Below are positions 1 through 11,214 of a stretch of DNA of 64,000 nt, piece by piece; the stretch's first letter is position 1; every line of letters starts with the position of its first letter. The DNA is from Ecdyonurus torrentis (lineage: Eukaryota > Arthropoda > Insecta > Ephemeroptera > Heptageniidae). The stretch spans positions 3,053,501 to 3,117,500 of the forward strand of contig CASGGR010000034.1 of the NCBI GenBank assembly GCA_949318235.1, given 5' to 3'. The notes beneath the pieces were generated by a model, which was not told the origin of the DNA, ran no database searches, and saw only the letters and a list, made by a program, of their open reading frames with translations. A program made the translations under genes and the position numbers.

Positions 1-43
1 AGGTTTTTCAATTCTCTACAAAAAAGATGTCTTGAACTTTTTT

Positions 44-54
44 GCTCCGACGCA
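44..54 (+). other. G+C-rich CpG patch of the unit (gctccgacgca)
   Basis: This 11-base patch, flanked by a T6 tract and a T5 tract, is the only G+C-rich stretch in an otherwise AT-rich unit. It contains two of the three CpG dinucleotides of the unit; the third is in cacgatt at about 175. I saw no change inside it in any unit read, apart from its last base in the following cgcat/cgcaa difference. It is a candidate for conserved protein contact or concentrated DNA methylation, but that is inference; conservation could equally reflect recent homogenisation. No CENP-B box match is present. Confidence 0.6.
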
Positions 55-92
55 TAGTTTTTGGGTTATTGACAATTTTAGTTTTCACTTAT

Positions 93-104
93 CATGTAGC
101 CAAA
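93..104 (+). other. gtagccaaa box, possibly shared with Arabidopsis-type CEN180 satellites
   Basis: The unit carries catgtagccaaa here, and in S units and the units before F it reads catgtagctaaa. From memory, one strand of the Arabidopsis CEN180 satellite contains catggtgtagccaaag, preceded on the same strand by gactccaaaaca. This satellite has gactcaaaaca at the end of many units (positions 235-245 of C and M units), about 107 bp upstream. Downstream, an A/T-rich stretch with ttcaagaac roughly matches the CEN180 ttctaacaag area. The collinear order suggests descent from a common centromere satellite with added sequence, but short AT-rich matches can arise by chance and I cannot align them here. 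Confidence 0.4.
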
Positions 105-106
105 CC

Positions 107-141
107 AAGTCATGAAACAAAGTTTCTATTTCAAGAACCAA
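107..141 (+). other. Longest apparently invariant block of the unit
   Basis: From aagtcatgaaac to ttcaagaacca I found no substitution in any of the units read, whereas every other comparable stretch has family-specific changes. It includes a tcatga palindrome at 110-115 in each unit. The first change on its right is the caaatg/cacatg difference at 142, seen in units leading into family E (for example 2847 and 4077). Such an island within a variable satellite often marks a functional or nucleosome-positioned segment in other satellites; that meaning is inferred here. Confidence 0.6.
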
Positions 142-156
142 ATGTTATTGAATGAT

Positions 157-209
157 AAAAACCATACTTTTTACACGATTAAAACTAGTTTTGATGATTT
201 CTCCAAAAC
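157..209 (+). other. Cluster of A- and T-tracts, candidate bent DNA
   Basis: Runs of four or more A or T are centred near 159, 170, 182, 190 and 207 of the unit, spaced roughly 8-17 bp and partly near one helical turn. A second series is centred near 6, 22, 40, 60 and 78, at about 16-20 bp. Phased A-tracts are known to bend DNA and are common in satellites. Whether this unit is actually curved needs a curvature calculation. Confidence 0.4.
181..192 (+). other. 12-bp perfect palindrome aaaactagtttt, lost in families A and D
   Basis: The sequence equals its own reverse complement and has actagt at its centre. It is present in B, C, F, K, T and M units. It is broken to aaaattagtttt in family A and in the C-like units at 45.9, 47.6 and 49.4 kb, broken further to aaaattattttt in family D, and shortened to aaactagttt in family E. 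Palindromes at fixed intervals can form small cruciforms or be bound by dimeric proteins. No function can be shown from sequence, and its repeated loss argues against strict need. Confidence 0.6.
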
Positions 210-582
210 TAAGAATGCTACAGACATAAAATTTAACTTATAACATAGGTTTTTTAATTCTCTACAAAAAAGATGTCTTGAACTTTTTTGCTCCGACGCA
301 TAGTTTTTGGGTTATTGACAATTTTAGTTTTCACTCATCATGTAGCCAAACCAAGTCATGAAACAAAGTTTCTATTTCAAGAACCAAATGTTATTGAATG
401 ATAAAAACCATACTTTTTACACGATTAAAACTAGTTTTGATGATTTCTCCAAAACTAAGAATGCTACAGACATAAAATTTAACTCAAAACATAGGTTTTT
501 TAATTCTCTACAAAAAAGATGTCTTAAACTTTTTTGCTCCGACGCATACTTTTTAAGTTATTGACAATTTTAGTTTTCACTT

Positions 583-2217
583 ATCATGTAGCCAAACCAA
601 GTCATGAAACAAAGTTTCTATTTCAAGAACCAAATGTTATTGAATCATAAAAACCATACTTTTTACACGATTAAAACTAGTTTTGATGATTTCTCCAAAA
701 CTAAGAATGCTACAGACATAAAATTTAACTTATAACATAGGTTTTTTAATTCTCTACAAAAAAGATGTCTTGAACTTTTTTGCTCCGACGCATAGTTTTT
801 GGGTTATTGACAATTTTAGTTTTTACTCATCATGTAGCCAAACTAAGTCATGAAACAAAGTTTCTATTTCAAGAACCAAATGTTATAGAATGATAAAAAT
901 CATACTTTTTACACGATTAAAACTAGTTTTGATGATTTCTCAAAAACTAAGAATGCTACAGACATTAAATTTAACTCAAAACATAGGTTTTTTAATTCTC
1001 TACAAAAAAGATGTCTTAAACTTTTTTGCTCCGACGCATACTTTTTAAGTTATTGACAATTTTAGTTTTCACTTATCATGTAGCCAAACCAAGTCATGAA
1101 ACAAAGTTTCTATTTCAAGAACCAAATGTTATTGAATCATAAAAATCATACTTTTTACACGATTAAAACTAGTTTTGATGATTTCTCCAAAACTAAGAAT
1201 GCTACAGACATCCATTTTAACTTATAACATAGGTTTTTTAATTCTTTACAAAAAAGATGTCTTGAACTTTTTTGCTCCGACGCAAAGTTTTTGGGTTATT
1301 GACAATTTTAGTTTTTACTCATCATGTAGCCAAACTAAGTCATGAAACAAAGTTTCTATTTCAAGAACCAAATGTTATAGAATGATAAAAATCATACTTT
1401 TTACACGATTAAAATTAGTTTTGATGATTTCTCAAAAACTAAGAATGCTACAGATATTAAATTTAACTCAAAACATAGGTTTTTCAATTCTCTACAAAAA
1501 AGATGTCTTGAACTTTTTTGCTCCGACGCATAGTTTTTGGGTTATTGACAATTTTAGTTTTTACTCATCATGTAGCCAAACTAAGTCATGAAACAAAGTT
1601 TCTATTTCAAGAACCAAATGTTATTGAATGATAAAAATCATACTTTTTACACGATTAAAACTAGTTTTGATGATTTCTCCAAAACTAAGAATGCTACAGA
1701 CATCCATTTTAACTTATAACATAGGTTTTTCAATTCTCTACAAAAAAGATGTCTTGAACTTTTTTGCTCCGACGCATAGTTTTTGGGTTATTGACAATTT
1801 TAGTTTTTACTCATCATGTAGCCAAACTAAGTCATGAAACAAAGTTTCTATTTCAAGAACCAAATGTTATAGAATGATAAAAATCATACTTTTTACACGA
1901 TTAAAACTAGTTTTGATGATTTCTCAAAAACTAAGAATGCTACAGACATTAAATTTGACTCAAAACATAGGTTTTTCAATTCTCTACAAAAAAGATGTCT
2001 TGAACTTTTTTGCTCCGACGCATAGTTTTTGGGTTATTGACAATTTTAGTTTTTACTCATCATGTAGCCAAACTAAGTCATGAAACAAAGTTTCTATTTC
2101 AAGAACCAAATGTTATTGAATGATAAAAATCATACTTTTTACACGATTAAAACTAGTTTTGATGATTTCTCCAAAACTAAGAATGCTACAGACATCCATT
2201 TTAACTTATAACATAGG
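583..2217 (+). repeat. Segmental duplicate, copy 1 (offset 3936 bp)
   Basis: Reading this stretch against 4519-6153, sixteen units (3936 bp) downstream, I found no mismatch over 1635 bp. It runs from the cactcatc/cacttatc difference just before its left end to the aggtttt/agggttt difference at its right end. Family order is Tq M' Q A B C B, where Tq is a T unit with tgaatcat and M' is an M-like unit beginning atagaatg. This identifies a block duplicated as a whole rather than unit by unit. Confidence 0.85.
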
Positions 2218-2464
2218 TTTTTCAATTCTCTACAAAAAAGATGTCTTGAACTTTTTTGCTCCGACGCATAGTTTTTGGGTTATTGACAATTTTAGTTTTT
2301 ACTCATCATGTAGCCAAACTAAGTCATGAAACAAAGTTTCTATTTCAAGAACCAAATGTTATTGAATGATAAAAATCATACTTTTTACACGATTAAAACT
2401 ATTTTTGATGATTTCTCAAAAACTAAGAATGCTACAGACATTAAATTTAACTTATAACATAGGG

Positions 2465-4581
2465 TTTTCAATTCTCTACAAAAAAGATGTCTTGAACTTT
2501 TTTGCTCCGACGCATAGTTTTTGGGTTATTGACAATTTTAGTTTTCACTCATCATGTAGCCAAACCAAGTCATGAAACAAAGTTTCTATTTCAAGAACCA
2601 AATGTTATTGAATGATAAAAATCATACTTTTTACAAGATTAAAACTAGTTTTGATGATTTCTCAAAAACTAAGAATGCTACAGACATTAAATTTGACTCA
2701 AAACATAGGTTTTTTAATTCTCTACAAAAAAGATGTCTTAAACTTTTTTGCTCCGACGCATACTTTTTAAGTTATTGACAATTTTAGTTTTCACTTATCA
2801 TGTAGCCAAACCAAGTCATGAAACAAAGTTTCTATTTCAAGAACCACATGTTATTGAATGATAAAAATCATACTTTTTACACGATTTAAACTAGTTTTGA
2901 TGATTTCTCAAAAACTAAGAATGCTACAGACTTACTATTTAACTTATAACATAGGTTTTTCAATTCTCTACAAAAAAGATGTCTTGAACTTTTTTGCTCC
3001 GACGCATAGTTTTTGGGTTATTGACAATTTTAGTTTTCACTTATCATGTAGCCAAACCAAGTCATGAAACAAAGTTTCTATTTCAAGAACCAAATGTTAT
3101 TGAATGATAAAAACCATACTTTTTACACGATTAAAACTAGTTTTGATGATTTCTCCAAAACTAAGAATGCTACAGACATAAAATTTAACTTATAACATAG
3201 GTTTTTTAATTCTCTACAAAAAAGATGTCTTGAACTTTTTTGCTCCGACGCATAGTTTTTGGGTTATTGACAATTTTAGTTTTCACTCATCATGTAGCCA
3301 AACCAAGTCATGAAACAAAGTTTCTATTTCAAGAACCAAATGTTATTGAATGATAAAAACCATACTTTTTACACGATTAAAACTAGTTTTGATGATTTCT
3401 CCAAAACTAAGAATGCTACAGACATAAAATTTAACTTATAACATAGGTTTTTTAATTCTCTACAAAAAAGATGTCTTGAACTTTTTTGCTCCGACGCATA
3501 GTTTTTGGGTTATTGACAATTTTAGTTTTCACTCATCATGTAGCTAAACCAAGTCATGAAACAAAGTTTCTATTTCAAGAACCAAATGTTATTGAATGAT
3601 AAAAATCATACTTTTTACACGATTAAAACTAGTTTTGATGATTTCTCCAAATATAAGAATGCTACAGACATCCATTTTAACTTATAACATAGGTTTTTCA
3701 ATTCTCTACAAAAAAGATGTCTTGAACTTTTTTGCTCCGACGCATAGTTTTTGGGTTATTGACAATTTTAGTTTTCACTCATCATGTAGCCAAACCAAGT
3801 CATGAAACAAAGTTTCTATTTCAAGAACCAAATGTTATTGAATGATAAAAATCATACTTTTTACAAGATTAAAACTAGTTTTGATGATTTCTCAAAAACT
3901 AAGAATGCTACATACATTAAATTTGACTCAAAACATAGGTTTTTTAATTCTCTACAAAAAAGATGTCTTAAACTTTTTTGCTCCGACGCATACTTTTTAA
4001 GTTATTGACAATTTTAGTTTTCACTTATCATGTAGCCAAACCAAGTCATGAAACAAAGTTTCTATTTCAAGAACCACATGTTATTGAATGATAAAAATCA
4101 TACTTTTTACACGATTTAAACTAGTTTTGATGATTTCTCAAAAACTAAGAATGCTACAGACTTACTATTTAACTTATAACATAGGTTTTTCAATTCTCTA
4201 CAAAAAAGATGTCTTGAACTTTTTTGCTCCGACGCATAGTTTTTGGGTTATTGACAATTTTAGTTTTCACTTATCATGTAGCCAAACCAAGTCATGAAAC
4301 AAAGTTTCTATTTCAAGAACCAAATGTTATTGAATGATAAAAACCATACTTTTTACACGATTAAAACTAGTTTTGATGATTTCTCCAAAACTAAGAATGC
4401 TACAGACATAAAATTTAACTTATAACATAGGTTTTTTAATTCTCTACAAAAAAGATGTCTTGAACTTTTTTGCTCCGACGCATAGTTTTTGGGTTATTGA
4501 CAATTTTAGTTTTCACTCATCATGTAGCCAAACCAAGTCATGAAACAAAGTTTCTATTTCAAGAACCAAATGTTATTGAAT
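2465..4581 (+). repeat. 5-unit higher-order repeat (1230 bp)
   Basis: The families M E T T F at about 2572-3800 are followed by M E T T-like at about 3802-4581, with an offset of exactly 1230 bp. Bases 2465-3351 match 3695-4581 except gctacag versus gctacat (2681 versus 3911). The same pair, including the gctacat marker, recurs 3690 bp downstream as 6155-7318 and 7385-8548. Confidence 0.8.
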
Positions 4582-6153
4582 CATAAAAACCATACTTTTT
4601 ACACGATTAAAACTAGTTTTGATGATTTCTCCAAAACTAAGAATGCTACAGACATAAAATTTAACTTATAACATAGGTTTTTTAATTCTCTACAAAAAAG
4701 ATGTCTTGAACTTTTTTGCTCCGACGCATAGTTTTTGGGTTATTGACAATTTTAGTTTTTACTCATCATGTAGCCAAACTAAGTCATGAAACAAAGTTTC
4801 TATTTCAAGAACCAAATGTTATAGAATGATAAAAATCATACTTTTTACACGATTAAAACTAGTTTTGATGATTTCTCAAAAACTAAGAATGCTACAGACA
4901 TTAAATTTAACTCAAAACATAGGTTTTTTAATTCTCTACAAAAAAGATGTCTTAAACTTTTTTGCTCCGACGCATACTTTTTAAGTTATTGACAATTTTA
5001 GTTTTCACTTATCATGTAGCCAAACCAAGTCATGAAACAAAGTTTCTATTTCAAGAACCAAATGTTATTGAATCATAAAAATCATACTTTTTACACGATT
5101 AAAACTAGTTTTGATGATTTCTCCAAAACTAAGAATGCTACAGACATCCATTTTAACTTATAACATAGGTTTTTTAATTCTTTACAAAAAAGATGTCTTG
5201 AACTTTTTTGCTCCGACGCAAAGTTTTTGGGTTATTGACAATTTTAGTTTTTACTCATCATGTAGCCAAACTAAGTCATGAAACAAAGTTTCTATTTCAA
5301 GAACCAAATGTTATAGAATGATAAAAATCATACTTTTTACACGATTAAAATTAGTTTTGATGATTTCTCAAAAACTAAGAATGCTACAGATATTAAATTT
5401 AACTCAAAACATAGGTTTTTCAATTCTCTACAAAAAAGATGTCTTGAACTTTTTTGCTCCGACGCATAGTTTTTGGGTTATTGACAATTTTAGTTTTTAC
5501 TCATCATGTAGCCAAACTAAGTCATGAAACAAAGTTTCTATTTCAAGAACCAAATGTTATTGAATGATAAAAATCATACTTTTTACACGATTAAAACTAG
5601 TTTTGATGATTTCTCCAAAACTAAGAATGCTACAGACATCCATTTTAACTTATAACATAGGTTTTTCAATTCTCTACAAAAAAGATGTCTTGAACTTTTT
5701 TGCTCCGACGCATAGTTTTTGGGTTATTGACAATTTTAGTTTTTACTCATCATGTAGCCAAACTAAGTCATGAAACAAAGTTTCTATTTCAAGAACCAAA
5801 TGTTATAGAATGATAAAAATCATACTTTTTACACGATTAAAACTAGTTTTGATGATTTCTCAAAAACTAAGAATGCTACAGACATTAAATTTGACTCAAA
5901 ACATAGGTTTTTCAATTCTCTACAAAAAAGATGTCTTGAACTTTTTTGCTCCGACGCATAGTTTTTGGGTTATTGACAATTTTAGTTTTTACTCATCATG
6001 TAGCCAAACTAAGTCATGAAACAAAGTTTCTATTTCAAGAACCAAATGTTATTGAATGATAAAAATCATACTTTTTACACGATTAAAACTAGTTTTGATG
6101 ATTTCTCCAAAACTAAGAATGCTACAGACATCCATTTTAACTTATAACATAGG
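4519..6153 (+). repeat. Segmental duplicate, copy 2 (offset 3936 bp)
   Basis: This copy matches 583-2217 base for base as far as I could read. It ends abruptly in a hybrid unit where the following sequence (from 6154) instead matches 2464 onward, an offset of 3690 bp, so one unit is missing relative to copy 1. The switch lies inside the shared stretch 6136-6153. Confidence 0.85.
6136..6153 (+). other. Unequal-exchange junction inside a hybrid unit
   Basis: The unit around here has the left part of family B (catccatttt, as at 2200) and the right part of family D (agggttttc, cactcatc, as at 2464). The 18 bp between, tttaacttataacatagg, are common to both parents, so the exchange occurred within them. 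Relative to the paralogous region at 2200-2470, exactly one unit has been removed. Confidence 0.75.
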
Positions 6154-6759
6154 GTTTTCAATTCTCTACAAAAAAGATGTCTTGAACTTTTTTGCTCCGA
6201 CGCATAGTTTTTGGGTTATTGACAATTTTAGTTTTCACTCATCATGTAGCCAAACCAAGTCATGAAACAAAGTTTCTATTTCAAGAACCAAATGTTATTG
6301 AATGATAAAAATCATACTTTTTACAAGATTAAAACTAGTTTTGATGATTTCTCAAAAACTAAGAATGCTACAGACATTAAATTTGACTCAAAACATAGGT
6401 TTTTTAATTCTCTACAAAAAAGATGTCTTAAACTTTTTTGCTCCGACGCATACTTTTTAAGTTATTGACAATTTTAGTTTTCACTTATCATGTAGCCAAA
6501 CCAAGTCATGAAACAAAGTTTCTATTTCAAGAACCACATGTTATTGAATGATAAAAATCATACTTTTTACACGATTTAAACTAGTTTTGATGATTTCTCA
6601 AAAACTAAGAATGCTACAGACTTACTATTTAACTTATAACATAGGTTTTTCAATTCTCTACAAAAAAGATGTCTTGAACTTTTTTGCTCCGACGCATAGT
6701 TTTTGGGTTATTGACAATTTTAGTTTTCACTTATCATGTAGCCAAACCAAGTCATGAAA

Positions 6760-9700
6760 CAAAGTTTCTATTTCAAGAACCAAATGTTATTGAATGATAA
6801 AAACCATACTTTTTACACGATTAAAACTAGTTTTGATGATTTCTCCAAAACTAAGAATGCTACAGACATAAAATTTAACTTATAACATAGGTTTTTTAAT
6901 TCTCTACAAAAAAGATGTCTTGAACTTTTTTGCTCCGACGCATAGTTTTTGGGTTATTGACAATTTTAGTTTTCACTCATCATGTAGCCAAACCAAGTCA
7001 TGAAACAAAGTTTCTATTTCAAGAACCAAATGTTATTGAATGATAAAAACCATACTTTTTACACGATTAAAACTAGTTTTGATGATTTCTCCAAAACTAA
7101 GAATGCTACAGACATAAAATTTAACTTATAACATAGGTTTTTTAATTCTCTACAAAAAAGATGTCTTGAACTTTTTTGCTCCGACGCATAGTTTTTGGGT
7201 TATTGACAATTTTAGTTTTCACTCATCATGTAGCTAAACCAAGTCATGAAACAAAGTTTCTATTTCAAGAACCAAATGTTATTGAATGATAAAAATCATA
7301 CTTTTTACACGATTAAAACTAGTTTTGATGATTTCTCCAAATATAAGAATGCTACAGACATCCATTTTAACTTATAACATAGGTTTTTCAATTCTCTACA
7401 AAAAAGATGTCTTGAACTTTTTTGCTCCGACGCATAGTTTTTGGGTTATTGACAATTTTAGTTTTCACTCATCATGTAGCCAAACCAAGTCATGAAACAA
7501 AGTTTCTATTTCAAGAACCAAATGTTATTGAATGATAAAAATCATACTTTTTACAAGATTAAAACTAGTTTTGATGATTTCTCAAAAACTAAGAATGCTA
7601 CATACATTAAATTTGACTCAAAACATAGGTTTTTTAATTCTCTACAAAAAAGATGTCTTAAACTTTTTTGCTCCGACGCATACTTTTTAAGTTATTGACA
7701 ATTTTAGTTTTCACTTATCATGTAGCCAAACCAAGTCATGAAACAAAGTTTCTATTTCAAGAACCACATGTTATTGAATGATAAAAATCATACTTTTTAC
7801 ACGATTTAAACTAGTTTTGATGATTTCTCAAAAACTAAGAATGCTACAGACTTACTATTTAACTTATAACATAGGTTTTTCAATTCTCTACAAAAAAGAT
7901 GTCTTGAACTTTTTTGCTCCGACGCATAGTTTTTGGGTTATTGACAATTTTAGTTTTCACTTATCATGTAGCCAAACCAAGTCATGAAACAAAGTTTCTA
8001 TTTCAAGAACCAAATGTTATTGAATGATAAAAACCATACTTTTTACACGATTAAAACTAGTTTTGATGATTTCTCCAAAACTAAGAATGCTACAGACATA
8101 AAATTTAACTTATAACATAGGTTTTTTAATTCTCTACAAAAAAGATGTCTTGAACTTTTTTGCTCCGACGCATAGTTTTTGGGTTATTGACAATTTTAGT
8201 TTTCACTCATCATGTAGCCAAACCAAGTCATGAAACAAAGTTTCTATTTCAAGAACCAAATGTTATTGAATGATAAAAACCATACTTTTTACACGATTAA
8301 AACTAGTTTTGATGATTTCTCCAAAACTAAGAATGCTACAGACATAAAATTTAACTTATAACATAGGTTTTTTAATTCTCTACAAAAAAGATGTCTTGAA
8401 CTTTTTTGCTCCGACGCATAGTTTTTGGGTTATTGACAATTTTAGTTTTCACTCATCATGTAGCTAAACCAAGTCATGAAACAAAGTTTCTATTTCAAGA
8501 ACCAAATGTTATTGAATGATAAAAATCATACTTTTTACACGATTAAAATTATTTTTGATGATTTCTCAAAAACTAAGAATGCTACAGACATTAAATTTAA
8601 CTTATAACATAGGGTTTTCAATTCTCTACAAAAAAGATGTCTTGAACTTTTTTGCTCCGACGCATAGTTTTTGGGTTATTGACAATTTTAGTTTTCACTC
8701 ATCATGTAGCCAAACCAAGTCATGAAACAAAGTTTCTATTTCAAGAACCAAATGTTATTGAATGATAAAAATCATACTTTTTACACGATTAAAACTAGTT
8801 TTGATGATTTCTCCAAAACTAAGAATGCTACAGACATCCATTTTAACTTATAACATAGGTTTTTCAATTCTCTACAAAAATGATGTCTTGAACTTTTTTG
8901 CTCCGACGCATAGTTTTTGGGTTATTGACAATTTTAGTTTTTACTCATCATGTAGCCAAACTAAGTCATGAAACAAAGTTTCTATTTCAAGAACCAAATG
9001 TTATTGAATGATAAAAACCATACTTTTTACACGATTAAAACTAGTTTTGATGATTTCTCCAAAACTAAGAATGCTACAGACATAAAATTTAACTTATAAC
9101 ATAGGTTTTTTAATTCTCTACAAAAAAGATGTCTTGAACTTTTTTGCTCCGACGCATAGTTTTTGGGTTATTGACAATTTTAGTTTTCACTCATCATGTA
9201 GCCAAACCAAGTCATGAAACAAAGTTTCTATTTCAAGAACCAAATGTTATTGAATGATAAAAACCATACTTTTTACACGATTAAAACTAGTTTTGATGAT
9301 TTCTCCAAAACTAAGAATGCTACAGACATAAAATTTAACTTATAACATAGGTTTTTTAATTCTCTACAAAAAAGATGTCTTGAACTTTTTTGCTCCGACG
9401 CATAGTTTTTGGGTTATTGACAATTTTAGTTTTCACTCATCATGTAGCTAAACCAAGTCATGAAACAAAGTTTCTATTTCAAGAACCAAATGTTATTGAA
9501 TGATAAAAATCATACTTTTTACACGATTAAAACTAGTTTTGATGATTTCTCCAAATATAAGAATGCTACAGACATCCATTTTAACTTATAACATAGGTTT
9601 TTCAATTCTCTACAAAAAAGATGTCTTGAACTTTTTTGCTCCGACGCATAGTTTTTGGGTTATTGACAATTTTAGTTTTCACTCATCATGTAGCCAAACC

Positions 9701-11214
9701 AAGTCATGAAACAAAGTTTCTATTTCAAGAACCAAATGTTATTGAATGATAAAAATCATACTTTTTACAAGATTAAAACTAGTTTTGATGATTTCTCAAA
9801 AACTAAGAATGCTACAGACATTAAATTTGACTCAAAACATAGGTTTTTTAATTCTCTACAAAAAAGATGTCTTAAACTTTTTTGCTCCGACGCATACTTT
9901 TTAAGTTATTGACAATTTTAGTTTTCACTTATCATGTAGCCAAACCAAGTCATGAAACAAAGTTTCTATTTCAAGAACCACATGTTATTGAATGATAAAA
10001 ATCATACTTTTTACACGATTTAAACTAGTTTTGATGATTTCTCAAAAACTAAGAATGCTACAGACTTACTATTTAACTTATAACATAGGTTTTTCAATTC
10101 TCTACAAAAAAGATGTCTTGAACTTTTTTGCTCCGACGCATAGTTTTTGGGTTATTGACAATTTTAGTTTTCACTTATCATGTAGCCAAACCAAGTCATG
10201 AAACAAAGTTTCTATTTCAAGAACCAAATGTTATTGAATGATAAAAACCATACTTTTTACACGATTAAAACTAGTTTTGATGATTTCTCCAAAACTAAGA
10301 ATGCTACAGACATAAAATTTAACTTATAACATAGGTTTTTTAATTCTCTACAAAAAAGATGTCTTGAACTTTTTTGCTCCGACGCATAGTTTTTGGGTTA
10401 TTGACAATTTTAGTTTTCACTCATCATGTAGCCAAACCAAGTCATGAAACAAAGTTTCTATTTCAAGAACCAAATGTTATTGAATGATAAAAACCATACT
10501 TTTTACACGATTAAAACTAGTTTTGATGATTTCTCCAAAACTAAGAATGCTACAGACATAAAATTTAACTTATAACATAGGTTTTTTAATTCTCTACAAA
10601 AAAGATGTCTTGAACTTTTTTGCTCCGACGCATAGTTTTTGGGTTATTGACAATTTTAGTTTTCACTCATCATGTAGCTAAACCAAGTCATGAAACAAAG
10701 TTTCTATTTCAAGAACCAAATGTTATTGAATGATAAAAATCATACTTTTTACACGATTAAAATTATTTTTGATGATTTCTCAAAAACTAAGAATGCTACA
10801 GACATTAAATTTAACTTATAACATAGGGTTTTCAATTCTCTACAAAAAAGATGTCTTGAACTTTTTTGCTCCGACGCATAGTTTTTGGGTTATTGACAAT
10901 TTTAGTTTTCACTCATCATGTAGCCAAACCAAGTCATGAAACAAAGTTTCTATTTCAAGAACCAAATGTTATTGAATGATAAAAATCATACTTTTTACAC
11001 GATTAAAACTAGTTTTGATGATTTCTCCAAAACTAAGAATGCTACAGACATCCATTTTAACTTATAACATAGGTTTTTCAATTCTCTACAAAAATGATGT
11101 CTTGAACTTTTTTGCTCCGACGCATAGTTTTTGGGTTATTGACAATTTTAGTTTTTACTCATCATGTAGCCAAACTAAGTCATGAAACAAAGTTTCTATT
11201 TCAAGAACCAAATG
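6760..11214 (+). repeat. 9-unit higher-order repeat (2214 bp), two tandem copies
   Basis: The family order T T F M E T T D K occurs at 6760-8973 and again at 8974-11187, and the identity runs slightly further to about 11214. The only difference I noted is gctacatac at 7599-7607 versus gctacagac in the second copy. This block holds the last E and T units of the window. Each copy contains a partial 5-unit repeat, so the 9-mer was assembled from the older 5-mer plus D and K units. Confidence 0.82.

Larger units (their letters stand above)
1..246 (+). repeat. Reference 246-bp satellite unit (first unit)
   Basis: This first complete unit is used as the coordinate frame for motifs; the start at 'agg' is arbitrary. 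Layout: T-tract 4-8, A-tract 20-25, T-tract 38-43, the only G+C-rich patch 44-54, T-tract 58-62, paired T-runs 76-79 and 82-85, a catgtagccaaa box 93-104, an apparently invariant stretch 107-141, an A-tract and T-tract pair 157-172, a 12-bp palindrome 181-192, then a strongly variable stretch about 201-240. Family-defining changes cluster at 4-12, 34-36, 54-64, 85-90, 101-106, 149-162, 180-188, 201-209 and 223-241. Hand count gives 70 G+C of 246. Confidence 0.97.

Noticed and set aside
38..43. T6 tract after a short dyad as a transcription terminator
   Set aside because: No stable G+C-rich hairpin precedes it, and the tract repeats in every unit of a gene-free array.
44..54. CENP-B box in the CpG patch
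   Set aside because: The recalled core pattern (ttcg....a..cggg) is not present; only two CpGs and a few bases agree.
1..246. Two 123-bp half-units within the 246-bp unit
   Set aside because: The halves do not align; only short matches such as gttattga are shared, and at an offset of about 79 bp, not 123.
1382..1591. Recurring 69-codon open reading frame, present in many units up to 63832
   Set aside because: It appears because the 246-bp unit length is a multiple of 3 and because that frame happens to lack stops for 210 bp. It is destroyed in T, Q, M, S and X units by simple family changes, has no ribosome-binding or promoter context, and its differences between families show no bias toward silent changes. 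Not a gene.
2572..2778. Recurring 63- to 68-codon frame beginning MKQS in some units
   Set aside because: It is open only in units with the gactcaaaac or aactcaaaac ending instead of aacttataac, overlaps the 69-codon frame, and is AT-rich satellite read in another frame. No recognisable protein family.
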